64,000 nt of DNA from Rhodoferax sp. BLA1 (GCF_013416775.1 NZ_SZVI01000012.1:496001-560000), one strand, 5' to 3'. Counted from the first letter of the stretch, positions 18,549 to 29,607 are shown. Notes: generated from the letters alone by a model not told the origin. Program-made: numbers and translations.

Positions 18549-19559
18549 ATGAAAAAACTGTTCGTTGTGTCGGTGCTGGCCGCTGCCAGTGGGTTTGTCC
18601 AAGCGCAAACCGTGAACGTGATTTGTTCGGTGCAAGCCGAATGGTGCAACATGATTGGCACCGTCTATGCCAAAACCACGGGAACCAAAATCAATGTCTC
18701 AATGAAGGGTTCCGGTGAGGCGCTGGCCCAGCTGATTGCTGAGAAAGACAACCCCAAGACCGACATCTGGTTTGGTGGCACCGGTGACCCGCATCTGCAG
18801 GCCGCCGAGCTGGGGCTGAGCCTGGAGTACAAATCACCGACCTTGCCCCAGCTGCAGAGCTGGGCCCAGCAGCAAGCGCAACAGTCGGGCTTCCGCACCG
18901 TGGGTATTTATTCCGGGCCGCTCGGCTTTGGTTACAACACCGAGCTGTTGGCCAAGAAAAAAATGCAGCCCCCCAAGACCTGGGCCGACCTGCTCAACCC
19001 AGCGCTCAAGGGCGACATCCAGTCCGCCAACCCGGCTTCGAGCGGCACCGCCTACACCATGGTGGCCACGCTGGTGCAGTTGATGGGGGAAGACAAGGCG
19101 TTTGAGTACCTGAAAAAGCTGCATGCCAACATCAGCCAGTACACCCGCAGTGGCACCGGCCCGATCAAGGCCGTGGCACGTGGTGAAACCATGGTGTCGA
19201 TCAGTTTTGTGCACGACGCTCCGGGCGAAAAGATGAATGGTTTCCCGATCGAGGCGGTGACGCCAACCGACGGCACCGGTGCCGAAATTGGCTCGATGAG
19301 CATCATCAAGGGTGCGCGCAATATGGATGCCGCCAAGAAGTTCTACGAGTGGGCGCTGACACCGGCGGCCCAGGAAATGGCGGCTGCGGCCAAGCAGTTC
19401 CAGGTGCCCTCCAACAAGGCGGCCAAGGTCGACCCCCGGGTGCCGGACTTCAAGAAAATCAAGTTCATCAACTACGACTACGCCAAATACGGCGCCTCGG
19501 CTGAGCGCAAGCGCCTGATTGCCCGCTGGGAAAAGGAAGTGAATTCCCTGCCGCGTTGA
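18549..19559 (+). CDS. ABC transporter periplasmic binding protein (Fbp/Afu family)
   Basis: 336 residues. A signal peptide (MKKLFVVSVLAAASGFVQAQ) is followed by an extracellular solute-binding domain with FGGTGDPHLQAAE, PKTWADLLNPALKGDIQSANP and FYEWALTPAAQE, typical of the group that includes ferric-iron and 2-aminoethylphosphonate binding proteins. The iron-ligand tyrosine pair of FbpA is not evident to me, so the substrate is left open. Fused permease and ATPase genes follow on the same strand. Confidence 0.9.
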   Translation: MKKLFVVSVLAAASGFVQAQTVNVICSVQAEWCNMIGTVYAKTTGTKINVSMKGSGEALAQLIAEKDNPKTDIWFGGTGDPHLQAAELGLSLEYKSPTLPQLQSWAQQQAQQSGFRTVGIYSGPLGFGYNTELLAKKKMQPPKTWADLLNPALKGDIQSANPASSGTAYTMVATLVQLMGEDKAFEYLKKLHANISQYTRSGTGPIKAVARGETMVSISFVHDAPGEKMNGFPIEAVTPTDGTGAEIGSMSIIKGARNMDAAKKFYEWALTPAAQEMAAAAKQFQVPSNKAAKVDPRVPDFKKIKFINYDYAKYGASAERKRLIARWEKEVNSLPR

Positions 19560-19583
19560 ACCTGCCCTGCCAGTTCAAACCCT

Positions 19584-19632
19584 GGGCGCAGCGGGTCTTG
19601 CGCCCGGTCTGGCGGCGGCGCTGAGCGCCGCC
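19584..19632 (+). promoter_or_regulatory. Two intercistronic stem-loops after the binding-protein gene
   Basis: GGGCGCA/TGCGCCC (19584-19605) and GGCGGCGC/GCGCCGCC (19614-19632) form two GC-rich hairpins between the binding-protein gene and the permease gene. Such hairpins usually raise the amount of binding protein relative to membrane components by protecting the 3' end of the upstream mRNA. Only TTGTGTG follows, so read-through is expected. Confidence 0.55.
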
Positions 19633-19636
19633 TTGT

Positions 19637-21868
19637 GTGATTTACCGTGAGCTTCTTGTGAACAAACATCCCAATCAGGCGATCCGCCTCTGGCTCGTCC
19701 TTGGCCTGCTGGCCTATCTTTTGTTGCCGTGGTACGCCATCCAGGACACTGCCTGGTACAGCGTTTTGCCACAGATTTTTGCGGGCCCGGACACCGCCAA
19801 TGGCCTGGTGCAAACCGTGGTGCATGGCCGTGTCTGGCTGGGCCTGGGCCTGGTCGGCTTGGGGCTGTGCGCCGTTAGTCTGTGGCTGCCGGCAGGCAGG
19901 TCACAAAGTGGCTGGCTGCTGGGTGGGGGCTTGCTGGGTTTTGTGGGGCTGCTGGCCAGTGGTTTCATGATTGGCGCCCGGGGCTGGTCGTTTGCCGCGT
20001 TGAACACGCAATTTGGTGAGTTGGCGGTCAACCAGTACGGCATTGGCATGGGTGCTTTCATCGCCTTGCTGGCGCTGGTGATGCTCACCGCGTTTGGGCT
20101 GGCGCGCCGGGGCTATTTCAAGGGGGATATGTTCATCGCCTCGTCGGTGCTGGGCTGCTCGGTGCTGCTGCTGCTGTTCATCGCCTTTCCGGTGACCAAG
20201 GCACTCTACGGTGCGTTCCTCAACGAAGAAGGCCACTGGGCCTGGTCGGCGATTTTTGAGCGCATCGGCAACGAGCGCGTCTGGGGCCTGGGCTGTGTGA
20301 GTGGTGGCACGCGTTGTGGGGTGGCCTGGAACACCTTGTTCCTGGCGCTGCTGACCGCCACCGGCACGGTGATTCTGGGCACCATGATGGCCCTCTTGGC
20401 TGAGCGCAGTGCCGGGCCACGGGTGCAGACACCGCTGCGTGTGGTGGCGCTGCTGCCGATCATCACGCCGCCGTTTGTGGTGGGTCTGGGCCTGATCCTG
20501 TTGTTTGGCCGGGCCGGAGTGGTCAACCAGTTTCTGGAATATGCGTTTGACTTGCCACCCACCCGCTGGTTCTACGGTTTGTTTGGCATCTGGATTGCCC
20601 AGCTGTTTGCTTTCACACCGATTGCCTTCATGATCATGCGGGGTGTGGTGCAAGGGGTGGCGCCGAGTATGGAAGAAGCTGCACAGACCTTGCGTGCCAG
20701 CCGCACCAAAACCTTTTTCACCGTGACCCTGCCGTTGCTCAAGCCCGGCCTGGCCAACGCTTTTTTGGTGGGATTTATTGAGAGCATTGCCGACTTTGGC
20801 AACCCGATTGTGGTGGGCGGGCAGTTCTCGGTGTTGTCGACCGACATCTTTTTTGCCATTGTGGGCGCCCAGTATGACCAGGGCAAGGCGGCCTCGCTGG
20901 CCTGGATTCTGACGATGTTTGCGCTGGCGGTGTTTGCGATGCAACGCGCTCTGCTGGGCAAACAGAACTACACCACCGTCAGCGGCAAGGGCGACGCCGG
21001 TATCCCGATGGCCCTGCCCGACGGCGTGCGCCGGGTGCTCAACGCGGTGGTCTACCCCTGGCTGGCGTTCACCGTGGTGGTTTACCTGTTTGCTTTTGCC
21101 GGTGGTTTTGTGCAGACCTGGGGCCGCGACTACACCTTGACCCTGGCCCACTTCAACACCGCGTTTGGCTTGGAGTGGGGCGACTTTGGGCTGGTCTGGG
21201 CGGGTACCGCCTGGAACTCCTTTTTCACCACCGTCAAGCTCGCCGGGCTGGCCGCACCGATGACCGCAGCTGTGGGCCTGCTGATTGCCTACCTGTTGGC
21301 GCGGACCGAGTTCCGCGGTCAGGGCGGTTTTGAATTTGTGGCCCTGCTGGCTTTTGCTATTCCCGGCACGGTGCTTGGGGTGAGTTACATCCTGGCCTTC
21401 AATGTGCCGCCAGTGGAGCTGACCGGCACCGGGCTGATCATTGTGCTGTCGTTCATGTTCCGCAATCTGCCGGTGGGTGTGCGGGCCGGTACCGCCGCCT
21501 TCAAACAGCTCGACAAGTCGCTTGACGAGGCGTCGGTGATGTTACGCGCCTCGACCTTGCAGACATTGCGCCATGTGGTCTTGCCCTTGCTCAAACCGGC
21601 GCTGGTGGCCGCGCTGGTTTACAGCTTTGTGCGCGCCATGACCACGGTGAGTGCGGTGATCTTTTTGGTGACCGCTGAGAACGAGCTGGCCACCTCGTAC
21701 ATCATTGGCCGAGTGGGCAACGGCGACTACGGTGTGGCGCTGGCTTATTGCACCGTGTTAATCATCCTGATGTCGGCGGCGATTGCACTGATCCAGTTCT
21801 TGGTGGGTGAACGCAAACTGGGCCGCCGCAAGATCGGCCTGAAGCCGCCCGCCATCGCAGCCCACTAA
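19637..21868 (+). CDS. ABC transporter permease, two fused membrane domains
   Basis: 743 residues from GTG 19637; GTG 19658 is an alternative start. Twelve or more hydrophobic segments form two BPD_transp_1 units in one chain, each with its EAA loop: EEAAQTLRASRTKTFFTVTLPLLKPGL near 360 and LDEASVMLRASTLQTLRHVVLPLLKPAL near 645. The tandem layout is that of FbpB/AfuB-type iron permeases. Four extra N-terminal membrane segments (about residues 15-170) precede the first ABC-permease domain, longer than typical FbpB. It works with the flanking binding protein and ATPase. Confidence 0.92.
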   Translation: MIYRELLVNKHPNQAIRLWLVLGLLAYLLLPWYAIQDTAWYSVLPQIFAGPDTANGLVQTVVHGRVWLGLGLVGLGLCAVSLWLPAGRSQSGWLLGGGLLGFVGLLASGFMIGARGWSFAALNTQFGELAVNQYGIGMGAFIALLALVMLTAFGLARRGYFKGDMFIASSVLGCSVLLLLFIAFPVTKALYGAFLNEEGHWAWSAIFERIGNERVWGLGCVSGGTRCGVAWNTLFLALLTATGTVILGTMMALLAERSAGPRVQTPLRVVALLPIITPPFVVGLGLILLFGRAGVVNQFLEYAFDLPPTRWFYGLFGIWIAQLFAFTPIAFMIMRGVVQGVAPSMEEAAQTLRASRTKTFFTVTLPLLKPGLANAFLVGFIESIADFGNPIVVGGQFSVLSTDIFFAIVGAQYDQGKAASLAWILTMFALAVFAMQRALLGKQNYTTVSGKGDAGIPMALPDGVRRVLNAVVYPWLAFTVVVYLFAFAGGFVQTWGRDYTLTLAHFNTAFGLEWGDFGLVWAGTAWNSFFTTVKLAGLAAPMTAAVGLLIAYLLARTEFRGQGGFEFVALLAFAIPGTVLGVSYILAFNVPPVELTGTGLIIVLSFMFRNLPVGVRAGTAAFKQLDKSLDEASVMLRASTLQTLRHVVLPLLKPALVAALVYSFVRAMTTVSAVIFLVTAENELATSYIIGRVGNGDYGVALAYCTVLIILMSAAIALIQFLVGERKLGRRKIGLKPPAIAAH

Positions 21869-21885
21869 TTTCCTGAGAGACAAGC

Positions 21886-22932
21886 ATGACTTACGGCGTT
21901 GAATTCAAAAATATCACCAAACGGTATGGCATCGACAAACGTGCGCCACTGGTGATCAAAGGGGTGGATTTCGAGATTGAGCAAGGCTCGCTCACCACCA
22001 TTCTGGGACCCTCCGGCTGTGGCAAAACCACGGTCTTGCGCATGATCGCCGGGTTGGAGACCCCCACCAGCGGGCAGATTCTGATGTTGGGCAAGGACGT
22101 CACCACCCTCGGACCGGCGGACCGCAATGTCAGCATGATGTTCCAGAGCTACGCGCTGTTTCCGCACATGAACGTGCTGGAAAACGTGATGTATGGCCTC
22201 AAGATGTCCGGCATCGAGAAGGTTGAGGCCGCGCGGCGTGCGGTGGAGACCCTGGGCAATGTGGGTCTGGTCGGTTATGACGACCGCCTGCCCAGCGAGT
22301 TGTCAGGCGGCCAGCAGCAGCGTGTGGCGCTGGCGCGTGCCCTGGTGCTGGAGCCCGGTGTCTTGTTGTTTGACGAACCCCTGAGCAACCTGGACGCGCG
22401 CCTGCGCCGTGAAATGCGCGAAGAAATCCGCAGCTTGCAGCAGCGCCTGCGCCTCACCGTGGCCTATGTCACCCATGACCAGAGTGAGGCGTTGGCGGTG
22501 AGTGACCAGATCATCGTCATGGACGATGGCCTGATTGCCCAGCGCGGCACACCCCAAGACATGTATGAGCGTCCGAGCAGCGAGTTTGTGGCCGGTTTTA
22601 TGGGCGAGGCGATGTTGTTTCCTGGGGTGGCTGACGCCGCTGGCATGGTGCAGCTGGGGCCGCTGCAGATCCATTCGCGCCAGACCGTGCCTGCGGGCCA
22701 GGTCAAGGTGGCGGTGCGGCCCGAGGCCTGGTACATCCACCACGATGGCAGCGGCCTGCCTGCCACCTTGCGCAAGCTGGCCTACCTGGGCAGCTTTTTT
22801 GAATACACCTTTGACACCGCGCTCGGGCCGATTTTTGTGGTCTCGCCCGATTTGACCGATGTGCTGGCGCTGGGCGCCGAGGTGGGGCTGACGCTGGCCG
22901 ACCACGGCGTGTCGGTGGTGCAGGCCAGCTGA
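21886..22932 (+). CDS. ABC transporter ATP-binding protein (FbpC/PotA-like)
   Basis: 348 residues. Walker A GPSGCGKTT, Q-loop MMFQSYALFPHM, signature LSGGQQQRVALARAL, Walker B VLLFDEPLSNLDARLR and switch YVTHDQSEAL are intact. A C-terminal TOBE-like domain (about 270-348) is present, as in CUT1, iron and polyamine importers. It starts 17 bp after the permease gene and completes the importer. Confidence 0.95.
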   Translation: MTYGVEFKNITKRYGIDKRAPLVIKGVDFEIEQGSLTTILGPSGCGKTTVLRMIAGLETPTSGQILMLGKDVTTLGPADRNVSMMFQSYALFPHMNVLENVMYGLKMSGIEKVEAARRAVETLGNVGLVGYDDRLPSELSGGQQQRVALARALVLEPGVLLFDEPLSNLDARLRREMREEIRSLQQRLRLTVAYVTHDQSEALAVSDQIIVMDDGLIAQRGTPQDMYERPSSEFVAGFMGEAMLFPGVADAAGMVQLGPLQIHSRQTVPAGQVKVAVRPEAWYIHHDGSGLPATLRKLAYLGSFFEYTFDTALGPIFVVSPDLTDVLALGAEVGLTLADHGVSVVQAS

Positions 22933-22933
22933 C

Positions 22934-23815
22934 TTGTCCGGGCTCGCATTCGCGCTGATCCTGGTCGGCGCGCTGATCCACGCCGGCTGGAACATCGTCG
23001 CCAAGAAGGCGCAGGGGGACGCCCGTTTCACGTTCTTCAGCTGCATCATCATGGCGGTGGTCTGGTCGCCGCTGGCGCTTTGGCTCGGCTGGGAGGTGAT
23101 GCCGCTGTGGGGGCTGACCGAGTGGTTGTTCATCGCGGCCAGCGGTTTTGTGCACTGGGTGTACTTTGTCTGCCTGCTCACCGGCTACCGCAAAAGTGAT
23201 TTGACCGTGGTCTACCCGCTGGCACGCGGTAGTGGGCCGCTGCTGTCCTCGTTTGTCGCGGTGGTGGTGTTTGGTGAACGCCTGAGTGCCCTGGGTGTGG
23301 TCGGCATTGTCGGTGTGGTGGCGGGGGTGTTTCTGATTGCTGGTGGGCCGGGGCTGTTCAAGGCCGCACACGACCCGGCTCGGCGTGAGCGGGTGTTGGC
23401 CGGGGTGTTCTGGGGGTTGCTGACTGGTGCCCTGATTGCCGCCTACACGGTGCTCGATGCTTATGCGGTCAAGGTGATTGCGCTGTCCCCGATCCTGTTT
23501 GACTACTGGTGCAACATCCTGCGCCTGCCTTATGCCGTGGTGCCGGTGCTGCGCAACCGGGCCGAGGCCTGGCGGTTGTGGCAGCTTCAGTGGCGCTACG
23601 CGCTGGTGGTGGCGGTGTTCAGCCCGATGGCTTATGTGTGTGTGTTATTTGCAGTGCGTCTGGCACCGGTCAGCCATGTGGCCCCGGCGCGTGAGGTCAG
23701 CATGTTGTTTGCGGCCTTGATTGGTGGGCACCTGCTCGGTGAGGGGGATCGGGGCTCGCGGATTGTGGGGGCGCTGGCGATTGCACTGGGGGTGATGGCC
23801 CTGGCTTTGGGCTGA
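22934..23815 (+). CDS. EamA/DMT-family membrane transporter
   Basis: 293 residues with about ten hydrophobic segments, the layout of drug/metabolite transporters with two EamA repeats (residues ~5-140 and ~155-290). The first in-frame start is a TTG one base after the ATPase stop, so translation is probably coupled; a later start is possible. Substrate unknown. It may not belong functionally to the ABC importer. Confidence 0.82.
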   Translation: MSGLAFALILVGALIHAGWNIVAKKAQGDARFTFFSCIIMAVVWSPLALWLGWEVMPLWGLTEWLFIAASGFVHWVYFVCLLTGYRKSDLTVVYPLARGSGPLLSSFVAVVVFGERLSALGVVGIVGVVAGVFLIAGGPGLFKAAHDPARRERVLAGVFWGLLTGALIAAYTVLDAYAVKVIALSPILFDYWCNILRLPYAVVPVLRNRAEAWRLWQLQWRYALVVAVFSPMAYVCVLFAVRLAPVSHVAPAREVSMLFAALIGGHLLGEGDRGSRIVGALAIALGVMALALG

Positions 23816-23901
23816 GCTATACAAGTTTTGTTATGGCTTGTGTCGTAGAAACTGTGGTAAGCGGGCGATGAAGTGGGGTCAAATGCCGTAATAATCCGTT
23901 C

Positions 23902-24849
23902 ATGAACCAACTCAACGCCCTCAAACAATTCACCACCGTGGTTGCCGACACTGGCGACTTCAAGCAGATCGAGGCCTACCAGCCAACAGATGCCACCACC
24001 AACCCGTCCTTGATCCTCAAGGCCGTGCAAAAGGCCGAGTACCGGTCGCTGCTGACCGACACCGCCACCCGCTTCCAAGGCCGTGCGCTCGATGAGATCA
24101 CCGACCGCCTGCTGGTGCGTTTTGGTTGCGAGATTTTGTCCATCGTGCCGGGTCGTGTCTCGACCGAAGTGGATGCCCGTTTGAGCTTTGACACCAACGC
24201 CACCATCACCCGTGCCGAGCGCATCATTGCGCTGTACCAGGCCGAAGGCATCCACATCGACCGCGTGTTGATCAAGGTCGCCTCCACCTGGGAAGGCATC
24301 CAGGCCGCTGCCGAGCTGGAGCGCCGTGGCATCCACACCAACCTGACTTTGTTGTTCGCGTTCTGCCAGGCCGTGGCTTGTGGCCAGGCCAAGGTGCAAT
24401 TGATCTCGCCGTTTGTTGGCCGCATTTACGACTGGTACAAAAAATCGGCTGGCGCTGCCTGGGTCGAAGCCGACAACACCGGTGTCAATGATCCCGGCGT
24501 CAAGTCGGTGGCGCAGATCTTCAACTACTACAAAAAGTTTGGCATCAAAACCGAGGTGATGGGCGCCAGCTTCCGCAATGTGGGCCAGATCACGGCACTG
24601 GCTGGCTGTGACCTGCTGACCATCAGTCCCGACCTGCTGGCCACGTTGGCAGAGACCGAAGCACCGCTGGCCAAGGCACTGGATGCCCAGGCCGCTCAGT
24701 CGATGGACATGGAGCCGGTGAATTTTGACGAAGCCTCCTTCCGCTTTGCGCTGAACCAGGACGCGATGGCGACCGAAAAACTGTCTGAGGGCATCCGCGC
24801 CTTCTGTGCCGACGCCGTCAAACTGGATCAACTCTTGCTCGGACATTAA
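23902..24849 (+). CDS. tal: Transaldolase
   Basis: 315 residues, the length of TalB-type transaldolases. It moves a dihydroxyacetone unit between sugar phosphates in the non-oxidative pentose phosphate pathway. It shows [27 protein letters not shown], the Schiff-base lysine in [13 protein letters not shown] and [18 protein letters not shown] at 23889-23895 lies just upstream and may be its -10 box. The gene ends 2 bp before pgi, so the two are probably coupled. Confidence 0.97.
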   Translation: MNQLNALKQFTTVVADTGDFKQIEAYQPTDATTNPSLILKAVQKAEYRSLLTDTATRFQGRALDEITDRLLVRFGCEILSIVPGRVSTEVDARLSFDTNATITRAERIIALYQAEGIHIDRVLIKVASTWEGIQAAAELERRGIHTNLTLLFAFCQAVACGQAKVQLISPFVGRIYDWYKKSAGAAWVEADNTGVNDPGVKSVAQIFNYYKKFGIKTEVMGASFRNVGQITALAGCDLLTISPDLLATLAETEAPLAKALDAQAAQSMDMEPVNFDEASFRFALNQDAMATEKLSEGIRAFCADAVKLDQLLLGH

Positions 24850-24851
24850 GC

Positions 24852-26420
24852 ATGAACACCACACGTTGCGACCGCACACCCAGCTGGGCGGCGCTGCAGG
24901 CCCGGTTTGAAACCAGCGGGCGCAGTTTTGACCTGCGTCCCGAGTTTGCGGCGGACCCCCAGCGTTTTGCCAGCTTCAGCCAAAGTGCGCCGCACGTGTT
25001 TGCCGACCTGTCCAAAAACCTGATCGACGAGGCCACCCAGGCCTTGTTGCTCGATCTGGCGCGTCAAAGCGGGTTGGAGTCGCACCGTGATGCGATGTTT
25101 GCCGGTGCCAAGATCAACAGCACCGAGCAGCGTGCTGTGATGCATTGGTTATTGAGAAATCCGCCTCTAGCCCTTGTGGATCAAGGGCGAGAAGATATCA
25201 AAAATGTAGCGACTGAGTTGGCCCAGGTGCATGCCACGCTGGACGCCATGCTGGCCTATGCCGAGGCTGTGCGGGCCGACGCCGACATCACCGATGTGGT
25301 GAACATCGGCATTGGTGGCTCCGACCTGGGGCCGCAGATGGCGGTGCTGGCGCTCGACGAATTTGTGACACCGGGCAAACGTTTTCACTTTGTCTCGAAT
25401 GTAGACGGGCATGAACTGGCGGCGGTGCTCAAGAAGGTCAAGGTCGAGAGCACCTTGTTCCTGATCGCTAGCAAAACCTTCACCACGATCGAGACCATGA
25501 CCAACGCGCACAGCGCCAAGGCATGGTTTGAGGCGCAGGGTGGCACCCACATCGCGCGGCATTTTGCGGCGCTCACCACCAATGTGGCGGCCGCCAACAG
25601 TTTTGGCATCAGCACCACCTTTGGCTTCTGGGACTGGGTGGGCGGGCGTTATTCGGTCTGGTCGGCGATTGGCCTGCCGTTGGCGATTGCCATTGGTGCG
25701 CCCGGTTTCCGTGAATTTCTGGCCGGTGCACACGACATGGACGAGCATTTCCGCACGGCCCCGCTGGCGCAGAACCTGCCGGTGCGCTTAGGGCTGTTGG
25801 ATGTCTGGTACCGCAACTTCCACGGCTTCACCAGCCGCAGTGTGGCGCCTTACCACTGCGCCCTGAAACGTTACCCGGCTTACCTGCAACAGCTGGAGAT
25901 GGAAAGCAACGGCAAACGGGTTGATGCCAGCGGCGAGGCCTTGCCTTTTTCGACCTCTCCCGTGGTGTGGGGTGAACCAGGTACCAATGGCCAGCACGCC
26001 TACTTCCAGATGCTGCACCAGGGCACCGACGTGGTGCCGGTGGAGTTTGTGGCGGTCAAGAAACCACAGCACAGCCTGCCTGGCCACCACACCCTGCTGC
26101 TGGCCAATGTGCTGGCCCAGGCGCAGGCGCTGATGTTGGGCAAAACCGATGCCGGTGGCCACAAACATTTCACCGGCAACCGGCCCAGCACCTTCCTGTT
26201 GCTCGACGAGCTGACCCCGACTTCGCTGGGTGCGCTGATTGCCTTGCAGGAACACCGTGTGTTTGTCTCGGGCAGCCTGTGGGGCATCAACAGCTTTGAC
26301 CAGTGGGGTGTGGAGCTCGGCAAGGTCTTGGCCAAGGACGTCGAGGCTCGTCTGCTCAGTGGCGACACAGCGGGGCTGGACGGCTCCACAGCGGGCCTGC
26401 TGGCCCGTTTGCAGGCTTGA
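24852..26420 (+). CDS. pgi: Glucose-6-phosphate isomerase carrying a repeat-derived insertion
   Basis: 522 residues. It interconverts glucose-6-phosphate and fructose-6-phosphate. SIS-fold signatures: NIGIGGSDLGPQMAV, FVSNVDGHELAAVL, SKTFTTIETMTN, SVWSAIGLPLAIAIG and GINSFDQWGVELGK. Around residues 100-118 the usual surface loop is replaced by NPPLALVDQGREDIKNVAT, encoded by an in-frame copy of the dispersed repeat (25152-25210). Catalytic residues elsewhere are intact, so the enzyme is probably active. Confidence 0.95.
   Translation: MNTTRCDRTPSWAALQARFETSGRSFDLRPEFAADPQRFASFSQSAPHVFADLSKNLIDEATQALLLDLARQSGLESHRDAMFAGAKINSTEQRAVMHWLLRNPPLALVDQGREDIKNVATELAQVHATLDAMLAYAEAVRADADITDVVNIGIGGSDLGPQMAVLALDEFVTPGKRFHFVSNVDGHELAAVLKKVKVESTLFLIASKTFTTIETMTNAHSAKAWFEAQGGTHIARHFAALTTNVAAANSFGISTTFGFWDWVGGRYSVWSAIGLPLAIAIGAPGFREFLAGAHDMDEHFRTAPLAQNLPVRLGLLDVWYRNFHGFTSRSVAPYHCALKRYPAYLQQLEMESNGKRVDASGEALPFSTSPVVWGEPGTNGQHAYFQMLHQGTDVVPVEFVAVKKPQHSLPGHHTLLLANVLAQAQALMLGKTDAGGHKHFTGNRPSTFLLLDELTPTSLGALIALQEHRVFVSGSLWGINSFDQWGVELGKVLAKDVEARLLSGDTAGLDGSTAGLLARLQA
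25152..25210 (-). repeat. Dispersed ~50-bp repeat inside pgi
   Basis: CCGCCTCTAGCCCTTG, then TGGATCAAGGGCGAGAAG and ATATCAAAAATGTAGC. It matches the copies at 27228 and 10680 closely. The copy keeps the pgi frame open and adds about 19 residues. Confidence 0.8.
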
Positions 26421-26532
26421 CCCCACACGCGGTGTTGTTGGACACAACACCGCGCTCTGCCAACGGCAGAGGCCCGAGCCGCCCGGCGCGGGCCCAGCAG
26501 CTTCATCCCATGGCGTTAACAAGGATGTGTTC

Positions 26533-27156
26533 GTGAACATTGTTTTTGACTTTGGTGCGGTGTTATTCACCTGGCAACCCGGCACCTTGCTGATGCAGAC
26601 TTTCCCGCAGCGTGTGCGCACACCCGACGAGGCCGCGCAGCTGGCGCACCAGGTGTTTGGCCATGCCGACTGGCACGACTTTGACCGAGGCCTGCTGGAA
26701 ACCGATGCGGTGGTGGCACGCACCGCCCAGCGGCTGGACTTGCCGCAGCAGGACTTGGCGGCCCTGGTGCAGGGCATTGGTGAACGCTTGACGGTGATGT
26801 CGGAGTCACTGGCGGTGCTGACGCAGTTGCACCAGCGCCGTCTGGCATGCGATGGTGTGAGCGGTTTGTATTTCCTGTCCAACATGCCGGTGCTTTATGC
26901 CCGTTATCTGGAGCAACATCACCCGTTTTTGCAGTGGTTTGACGGCGGTATTTTTTCAGGGGATGTGCTGCAGATCAAACCGGACCCAGCCATTTACCAA
27001 CTGCTGCAAAGCCGCTACAGCCTGGCTCCCGACAGCACCGTGTTCATCGACGACCTCAAACACAACATCACGACCGCCCAGTCACTGGGTTGGCACGGCA
27101 TCCACTTCACTTCAGCGCAGCAGTTGCAAACGGATTTGGCCCTGCTGGGCTTGTAG
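26533..27156 (+). CDS. HAD-superfamily hydrolase
   Basis: 207 residues from GTG 26533, with AAGGA at 26521-26525 as ribosome-binding site. Haloacid dehalogenase-like motifs: I near the N-terminus (VFDFGAVLFTW), in which the second Asp expected of phosphatases (DxD) is replaced by G; II at LSNMP; III at K of IKPDP; and IV at VFIDDLKHN. The motif I variant DFGxV is typical of the YihX/epoxide-hydrolase N-terminal-like subgroup. Substrate unknown; it follows pgi by 112 bp. Confidence 0.88.
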   Translation: MNIVFDFGAVLFTWQPGTLLMQTFPQRVRTPDEAAQLAHQVFGHADWHDFDRGLLETDAVVARTAQRLDLPQQDLAALVQGIGERLTVMSESLAVLTQLHQRRLACDGVSGLYFLSNMPVLYARYLEQHHPFLQWFDGGIFSGDVLQIKPDPAIYQLLQSRYSLAPDSTVFIDDLKHNITTAQSLGWHGIHFTSAQQLQTDLALLGL

Positions 27157-27227
27157 CGCGTCCACATGGTCTGAAAGGCAGGTGTTCCCGCTAGCGACGT
27201 AGTGCCGACTCAGGTGTGACGTTATAA

Positions 27228-27282
27228 GGAAAAACAGCCTCTAGCCCTTATGGGTCAAGGGCGAGTAGCTTCTGAAACCATA
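27228..27282 (-). repeat. Dispersed ~50-bp repeat downstream of the HAD gene
   Basis: AAAACAGCCTCTAGCCCTTA, TGGGTCAAGGGCGAGTAGCTTCTGA. Same element as in pgi, directly upstream of the terminator. Confidence 0.8.
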
Positions 27283-27284
27283 GT

Positions 27285-27322
27285 AAAAACCCTCGCAGAG
27301 TTTGCACTCTGCGGGGGTTTTT
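27285..27322. terminator. Bidirectional intrinsic terminator
   Basis: A-run, CCCTCGCAGAG, TTTGCA-type loop, CTCTGCGGGGG and T-run: a strong GC stem flanked by A5 and T5. It can end both the rightward HAD transcript and the leftward groEL transcript. A second perfect hairpin, GTCGAGTG/CACTCGAC (27331-27356), lies between it and groEL. Confidence 0.9.
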
Positions 27323-27454
27323 GATGGTGAGTCGAGTGCCTTAAAAGCCACTCGACGCCGCATGGTGATCTACAGCTAGGCGTTTGGGCGCAGACAGTAC
27401 CAGAGGTACGGCAAGCCCAAACAACGACGCTGTAGGTCGCCAGGCAAGGAGCTC

Positions 27455-29119
<1,665 letters not shown>

Positions 29120-29130
29120 TTAAGTGAAAT

Positions 29131-29182
29131 GAGTCGCTAGCCCGCATGAATCAAGCGTGACCAGCTATCTATTTGGTATTGA
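29131..29182 (-). repeat. Dispersed repeat between groS and groL
   Basis: TCGCTAGCCCGCATGAATCAAG, CGTGACCAGCTATCTATTTGG. It aligns base for base in layout with the copy at 27228-27282 (CTAGCCC, ATG, TCAAG, AGCT) but is more diverged. It occupies most of the groS–groL intercistronic space. Confidence 0.6.
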
Positions 29183-29186
29183 GTGC

Positions 29187-29477
29187 TTACTTCTCGACGA
29201 CTGCGAACAGGTCGTCTTCTTTCATCACCAGCAGTTCGTCGCCATCGACCTTGACGGTCTGGCCGCTGTACTTGCCAAACAACACGCGGTCACCGACCTT
29301 CACGCTCATCGCGCCGAGTTCGCCCTTGTCGTTCTTCTTGCCAGGGCCAACGGCCAGCACTTCACCTTGATCAGGCTTTTCAGCAGCACTGTCAGGGATC
29401 ACGATGCCGGAAGCGGTGCGGGTTTCGTTTTCAACGCGCTTGACAATCACGCGGTCGTGCAGGGGACGAAGTTTCAT
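29187..29477 (-). CDS. groS: 10-kDa co-chaperonin GroES
   Basis: 96 residues, standard length. [14 protein letters not shown], the mobile loop region ([20 protein letters not shown]), and [32 protein letters not shown] are typical. It caps the GroEL ring. First gene of the groESL operon; start preceded by TTTAGGAGATC, a strong Shine-Dalgarno sequence. Confidence 0.99.
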   Translation of the reverse strand: MKLRPLHDRVIVKRVENETRTASGIVIPDSAAEKPDQGEVLAVGPGKKNDKGELGAMSVKVGDRVLFGKYSGQTVKVDGDELLVMKEDDLFAVVEK

Positions 29478-29580
29478 AAAGATCTCCTAAAGTTTTGAAA
29501 CAAGGTTTAAAACGCAAACGCCAGCTGCGGCAGCGGGCTGTTGTTGTCTTGAAGAGATGTGTGTTCATCACACCGTGCTG

Positions 29581-29607
29581 TTAGCACTCATCTCTATCGA
29601 GTGCTAA
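29581..29607 (-). promoter_or_regulatory. CIRCE operator (HrcA binding site)
   Basis: Perfect inverted repeat TTAGCACTC-N9-GAGTGCTAA, the CIRCE consensus bound by the HrcA repressor. It begins at the last base of the groES -10 box, so bound HrcA would block transcription. hrcA itself is outside the window. Confidence 0.97.

Noticed and set aside
18352..18552. 66-codon frame running into the binding-protein start
   Set aside because: Covers the divergent promoter region, ends at the real gene start, and has Pro/Phe-rich nonsense composition.
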